From the NCBI RefSeq assembly GCF_038396675.1, contig NC_088921.1:11531001-11595000 (forward strand): a stretch of 64,000 bases of DNA. Direction: 5' to 3'. The DNA comes from Hydra vulgaris. Lineage: Eukaryota; Cnidaria; Hydrozoa; Anthoathecata; Hydridae. The notes under the pieces were generated by a model, which saw nothing but the letters and a program-made list of their open reading frames with translations, ran no database searches and had not been told where the DNA came from. Below, one piece after another: positions 60,649 through 64,000 of the stretch. A program made the translations under genes and the position numbers. Every line of letters begins with the position of its first letter. Positions within the stretch are counted from its first letter, which is position 1.

Positions 60649-62256
60649 TCAATTTTCATTTTGATTTTTGAAAAAGCTTCTTAAAAAGCACAAAGTATCC
60701 AATGTTTTGTCGTTGAGCCTTGATCGAATTTTTGTTGAAAATGCTCCTGCAGCGGAAAAAGCGCGCTCTGACTCCACACTAGTTGGTGGAATTGTTAATA
60801 AACTTTTGTAAAGATCTTCCAAAAGCATTCCGCGGGATCCCCCTTCATCCCAAAATTTCATTTCACTGCAAATTTCGGAATGAATCGATGATTTTTGTAG
60901 AACTTTTGACCGTGACTCCGAGAGTGATTCCTTTATCTTTTGCTGAAGAATTTCCTGCAAGGATAACTGAGTTTCCAATGATTCGATAGGTTTATCGTCA
61001 TCCATTTTAGTAGACTCAGATACTGTCGAGTCTATTTCTAATGCTACTTCACCACTAAGTCTTTGGATTAGGGATATGATAATTTTGGTTGTTTCAGTTT
61101 TCGAGCGACGCAAAATGTTCTTGTGAATTTTGGTTTTACCCCCATTTTGCAAATATTGAAGAACATCGGATACCACAGTTCTTCTTTGATTAATTTGAAC
61201 TTCAAACTCTTTTTTCATTTCACGGCCAATTTCTTCATTCTCATCAAAATTTTCTAACACAACCGTAAATGTTGCATCCGCAGAAAGAAAATTTGCATCA
61301 GCACGGCATAACACGTCTACGGCTAATTTTATAGGCTTCAAATTTCTAGAAACTGTAGATATTATATTCCATTCTGAATCATTCAAAAATGTATCCGCTT
61401 TGATATCAATTATTGCCTTTTTTATTGAACTTTTCAAAAGATTAAAACGTTCTAACATGGACATCAGGCTACTCCATCTAGTCTTCGAATCAAGCAATAG
61501 CTGCAATTCCTTTCCATGATCTTCCTTCACATGTTTTTGCAACACTTCATTTTTTAAAGGAGAACGTCGAAACATTCGAACAATTACCCGAACTTTCATG
61601 ATTACATTTTGCAATGTAAACTTTTCAGTAATTTCTACATCACATTCATTTCTCGTCCCCACTTGCATTCTTTCATCATCACTTAAATCTTCTTCATCAG
61701 AGTCCAGATCTAGGACACTCTCATAATCATCTTCATCTACCTCTTTCTCTGTTTGTTTGTAGATCACATTTACAATTGCAATCTGAATTGCATGAGCAAA
61801 ACACAAAATTTGTTCACATGGTAATAATCTACCCACTTTTTGCATCATAGAAGCACCATCAGTTACAATACACGAAATATCGTTCCTTACATTTAACTGA
61901 AATGATTCTAACTTGTCCTCTAACACTTTTACACAATTTTCAGCCGCAAATCGACCATTAATTCGAGAAAGACCCAAATTCCAGATATTTTTCGACCCAT
62001 GAACGTTAACATTCATATAACGTCTATTTCGAGAGGACGTCCATTCGTCCAATGTTAGACTAAAGCATAAATTCTTTTTTAATTGATTAATTTCAGCAAT
62101 TTGCAATTGTTTAATTTTTTTAGTATAATCCATCACGACTTTCTGTATGCTGGTGGGTGATTTTGGAATATCACCGAATCCACGCATTGTTAAACATTTT
62201 CTTAAATCGTTTGACGTACAAAAAACAGGAAATGGTAAACCATCAGAAGCAATCAT
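60649..62256 (-). CDS. hAT transposase catalytic core and dimerization domain (hAT-2)
   Basis: An uninterrupted 535-codon frame from the Met at 62256. The frame is open further upstream through IIDFFKSKKDETFPAVVARM, so this Met is not necessarily the true start. Catalytic motifs in order: LCFSLTLDEWTSSRNRRYMN (Asp70), SCIVTDGASMMQKVG (Asp133), CFAHAIQIAI (Cys152/His155), an acidic insertion (about 167-196), TRWSSLMSMLERF (259-271), and PPTSVESERAFSAAGAFS with Glu497 in the hATC dimerization domain. Length and motif spacing fit an active-type hAT transposase, which catalyses cut-and-paste transposition in the nucleus. The only visible defect is the frame step between this part and the BED finger ORF. 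The stop is at 60649-60651, about 250 bp from the left TIR. Confidence 0.9.
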   Translation of the reverse strand: MIASDGLPFPVFCTSNDLRKCLTMRGFGDIPKSPTSIQKVVMDYTKKIKQLQIAEINQLKKNLCFSLTLDEWTSSRNRRYMNVNVHGSKNIWNLGLSRINGRFAAENCVKVLEDKLESFQLNVRNDISCIVTDGASMMQKVGRLLPCEQILCFAHAIQIAIVNVIYKQTEKEVDEDDYESVLDLDSDEEDLSDDERMQVGTRNECDVEITEKFTLQNVIMKVRVIVRMFRRSPLKNEVLQKHVKEDHGKELQLLLDSKTRWSSLMSMLERFNLLKSSIKKAIIDIKADTFLNDSEWNIISTVSRNLKPIKLAVDVLCRADANFLSADATFTVVLENFDENEEIGREMKKEFEVQINQRRTVVSDVLQYLQNGGKTKIHKNILRRSKTETTKIIISLIQRLSGEVALEIDSTVSESTKMDDDKPIESLETQLSLQEILQQKIKESLSESRSKVLQKSSIHSEICSEMKFWDEGGSRGMLLEDLYKSLLTIPPTSVESERAFSAAGAFSTKIRSRLNDKTLDTLCFLRSFFKNQNEN

Positions 62257-62305
62257 TCTAGCTACTACGGCAGGAAAAGTTTCATCTTTTTTTGACTTGA
62301 AAAAA

Positions 62306-62590
62306 TCAATGATCGTGTTTTCTGGTTGTGCTCACAACACTATCGTTACTGTCAGATGTAGAAGCTGTTGTATTTTCATCAAACTTTCGCTTGTTCAAAA
62401 CTGTGTTGTGTTTAGAACGAAGATGTGTGTGCATGGGAGTTGTACATCCACCCAATATATTTAAAACTTGCTTGCATTGCATGCATTTCGCCACCTGATT
62501 TGTTTTCCCTCGTAGCAAATATTTCCACACTGAATTTGATGAGCTTTCTTTTGAAATGTCCATAAAAGTTTCTTCAGATTTATCTACCAT
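62306..62590 (-). CDS. BED zinc-finger N-terminus of the hAT-2 transposase
   Basis: 94 codons from MVDKSEETFMDI. The BED-type finger SVWKYLLRGKTNQVAKCMQC ... PMHTHLRSKHN has CxxC followed by HxxxxH, the DNA-binding domain expected upstream of a hAT core. The frame ends TTRKHDH at TGA 62306-62308. One base of shift here joins QPENTIIDFFKS in the core frame, so a single-nucleotide indel near 62320-62335 separates the two. An acceptor-like ttgttttag lies just upstream of the ATG, so a 5' non-coding exon is possible. Confidence 0.85.
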   Translation of the reverse strand: MVDKSEETFMDISKESSSNSVWKYLLRGKTNQVAKCMQCKQVLNILGGCTTPMHTHLRSKHNTVLNKRKFDENTTASTSDSNDSVVSTTRKHDH

Positions 62591-62841
62591 ACTTGGGTTG
62601 GGATCTAAAACAATAACAATGTAAGTCTACAAAATTTTTGAAACATAAAATTAATATAATGACTTACTTTGTCTGCTCTGCATACAATTTAATTTCTTAA
62701 TGTTAATATTTCATTTAAAAAAAAAATTTTAATGCATTTGCAGTAGCCTAAGCCTACTGAAATTTAAATTTTTTGAATTTATAACAATGAAAGTACACAA
62801 TGCTGCCATCTATAGTAAAAGTTCTTCTAAATTCGAAATTC

Positions 62842-63033
62842 TAAAAATTTCAAAAAAAAACTTTTGTTTTGTTTTTATATTATGTATTTATTCCGTTAAA
62901 AACTGTTGTATTATACTACTGAGGATGACGACTTTGTTGTTGAAAAACGTTTTTAGTAATAAAAACTAAAATTTTTAGAACGGAAGAAATACATAATATA
63001 AAAACAAAACAAAATTTTTTTTTGAAATTTTTA
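62842..63033. mobile_element. 192-bp inverted-repeat element nested in hAT-2
   Basis: The left arm (62842-62897, from taaaaatttcaaaaaaaaac to atttattccgtt) and right arm (62979-63033) are inverted repeats of about 55 bp with two or three differences. They enclose a central segment that includes actgaggatgacgactttg. No ORF. It is either a MITE inserted in the hAT 5' region or a subterminal foldback belonging to it. Confidence 0.85.
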
Positions 63034-63200
63034 TAAAAACAGTTCTAAATAACTTCGAAAATAAAATAAGAATTAAATAATCGAAATTCTAAATTCGAAA
63101 AATCCGGAATTTGCGTTTTTGAATTCCGGATTTTTAAAAATTCAAAATATGACGGAATTTCGGAATTCCGAAATTCCGAAATCCGGATTTGGATTCACTA

Positions 63201-63208
63201 GTATATTA
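63201..63208. repeat. 8-bp target site duplication, right copy (hAT-2)
   Basis: gtatatta is identical to 60389-60396. Removing the element plus one copy restores the LINE-2 reading frame (ANNINIRSLK). Confidence 0.93.
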
Positions 63209-63407
63209 ATATTATTCGCATTCACTTTATTATGATCAAGAAATCTTTTAATTTCACGGTTATAAAAATAATTACATTCACTTTGCAAAGATTCAGCTCC
63301 TTTAAAATATTTAAGTCAGGATCTGATTCATCATTTAGAAAAAAATCATTTGTTTGAAAAAACTTAAAAAAATTTGATTCTAAATTTTTGTCCTGAATTG
63401 AATCCAT
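63209..63407 (-). pseudogene. LINE-2 ORF2 N-terminus (right of hAT-2)
   Basis: Begins MDSIQDKNLESNFFKFFQTN at 63407. One frameshift moves it to ESLQSECNYFYNREIKRFLD and NKVNANNINI, which runs directly into the hAT-2 duplication. The reading resumes left of hAT-2 as RSLK-stop-NFETFQNFM. This is the N-terminal strand of an APE endonuclease. Confidence 0.75.
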
Positions 63408-63447
63408 TTTTGCAGGTAAAAATTCCGTAAAACCAAAAAATTTCTTT

Positions 63448-63882
63448 TCACATGTCTCGCGTAACTAATTCGTTATAAGAAACCTTGGCATACTTACCTT
63501 TTAATCGTAAGTCTTTGGCTTCTGCAAACAATTTTTTACGTATTTCATTCGTTCTTTCGCTGAAGTCTTCGTTAACGTAGATTCGCTGATCCCAAAGTTT
63601 TGTTTTAATATATTTATCAAGCACTGTAGATTTGTCTTTAAAGTTTAAAAATTTAACAACAATTGTTCGGTTTTTTTTGTTCTTATCAATTTTATCAGTT
63701 TTACCAACACGGTGAGCACGTTCGATAACAAAATTCCCTTGAAGATCAAGTTTTGATTTAATAAACTCGTGAACTTTTTTTTCACATTCGTCCCAACTTT
63801 CATCGACGGATTCAACTAAACCATTAATTCTTAAATTATTCATCCTACTTCTGTCCTCAATCTCATCCATTTTGTCCTTCAT
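63448..63882 (-). CDS. LINE-2 ORF1 protein, C-terminal part
   Basis: 144 codons. After a short coiled-coil (DKMKDKMDEIEDRSR, continuing upstream as TDKNLEESL), the RRM-like core has NNLRINGLVESVDESWDECE, VIERAHRVGKTDK and RTIVVKFLNFKDKSTVL. A C-terminal basic segment follows (IYVNEDFSERTNEIRKKLF). This is the layout of L1-ORF1p-like (Transposase_22) RNA-binding chaperones. The stop is 41 bp upstream of the ORF2 Met at 63407. The frame is open upstream to a TAA near 63985, so a Met further upstream in a different frame, or beyond the window, may be the true start. Confidence 0.8.
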   Translation of the reverse strand: MKDKMDEIEDRSRMNNLRINGLVESVDESWDECEKKVHEFIKSKLDLQGNFVIERAHRVGKTDKIDKNKKNRTIVVKFLNFKDKSTVLDKYIKTKLWDQRIYVNEDFSERTNEIRKKLFAEAKDLRLKGKYAKVSYNELVTRDM

Positions 63883-64000
63883 TTTATCAGTTAAACTCTC
63901 TTCTAAATTTTTGTCAGTTTTAAAACGATCTGCTTTAATTCCCGCTTGTTTAATGATAACCTTATCGTATTTTTCACTGACAAGTCGTTAACTTCAGATT

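Larger units (their letters stand above)
60397..63200 (-). mobile_element. 2.8 kb nearly intact hAT transposon (hAT-2)
   Basis: The termini tagtgaatcca (60397-60407) and tggattcacta (63190-63200) are perfect 11-bp inverted repeats, flanked by the 8-bp duplication gtatatta. Subterminal DNA on both sides is rich in attccgga/tccggaat motifs (60425-60485 and 63108-63187), typical transposase-binding repeats. It encodes a BED finger and a complete hAT core on the minus strand. It also contains a nested inverted-repeat element at 62842-63033. It is inserted in the endonuclease part of LINE-2 and is younger than it. Confidence 0.94.

Overview
The window looks like nuclear DNA of a cnidarian, most probably Hydra. 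It is very AT-rich, has long (TA)n tracts, carries spliceosomal introns, and is packed with hAT, Tc1/mariner, P-element/THAP, RAG1/Transib-like and non-LTR elements of kinds familiar from Hydra. The species call is an inference from composition and repeat content. No bacterial-type operon, CRISPR array or rRNA is seen, and the only tRNA-like sequence is the head of a SINE.

The only convincing host gene is a NACHT-domain (NLR-type) innate-immune receptor on the + strand. One large exon (about 5448-6791) carries the NACHT ATPase. A second exon (21836-22449) carries a C-terminal part with no clear repeats. The phase-1 junction reads open through both exons. They are separated by a 15.0 kb intron that has become a transposon landing pad.

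Layout. 1-5.4 kb: (TA)n tracts, a MITE sitting between two (TA)n arrays, hairpins and otherwise no gene. 5.4-22.5 kb: the NLR gene. Its intron holds an internally deleted LINE fragment (+), an 8.9 kb hAT element with a perfect 16-bp TIR and 8-bp TSD (8673-17613), and a RAG1/Transib-like transposase pseudogene (-). The hAT element was itself hit by a LINE (10.9-14.6 kb, -), a DD36E-spaced Tc1/mariner copy (14.7-15.7 kb, -) and a short MITE. 22.5-32 kb: mostly non-coding DNA with a foldback MITE (27.4 kb), a TIR MITE beside (TA)n (28.1 kb), a transposase remnant cut by a tRNA-derived SINE (29.2-29.8 kb) and a 185-bp (TA)n array. 32-48.6 kb: a broken P-like transposase (32.3-34.6 kb), compound satellites, a two-exon DDE transposase pseudogene with a stop codon exactly where its catalytic Glu is expected (35.9-38.2 kb), a decayed transposase-like gene (40.4-42.2 kb), a second mariner relic (43.2-44.2 kb) and a second, THAP-bearing P-like element bounded by about 25-bp inverted repeats (44.6-48.6 kb). 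48.6-57 kb: LINE tail fragments around a third P-like transposase (51.9-53.3 kb, -) and an L1/Tx1-like RT fragment. 57.8-64 kb: a LINE (-) with ORF1, endonuclease and RT, split cleanly by a 2.8 kb nearly intact hAT element with an 8-bp TSD (60397-63200).

No cooperating gene system is visible beyond the NLR. The interest lies in the nested insertion history, the three distinct P-like lineages in 21 kb, two RAG1-like DDE transposase families, and the unusual terminal repeats. All identities come from reading motifs and reading frames by eye; no database search was run.
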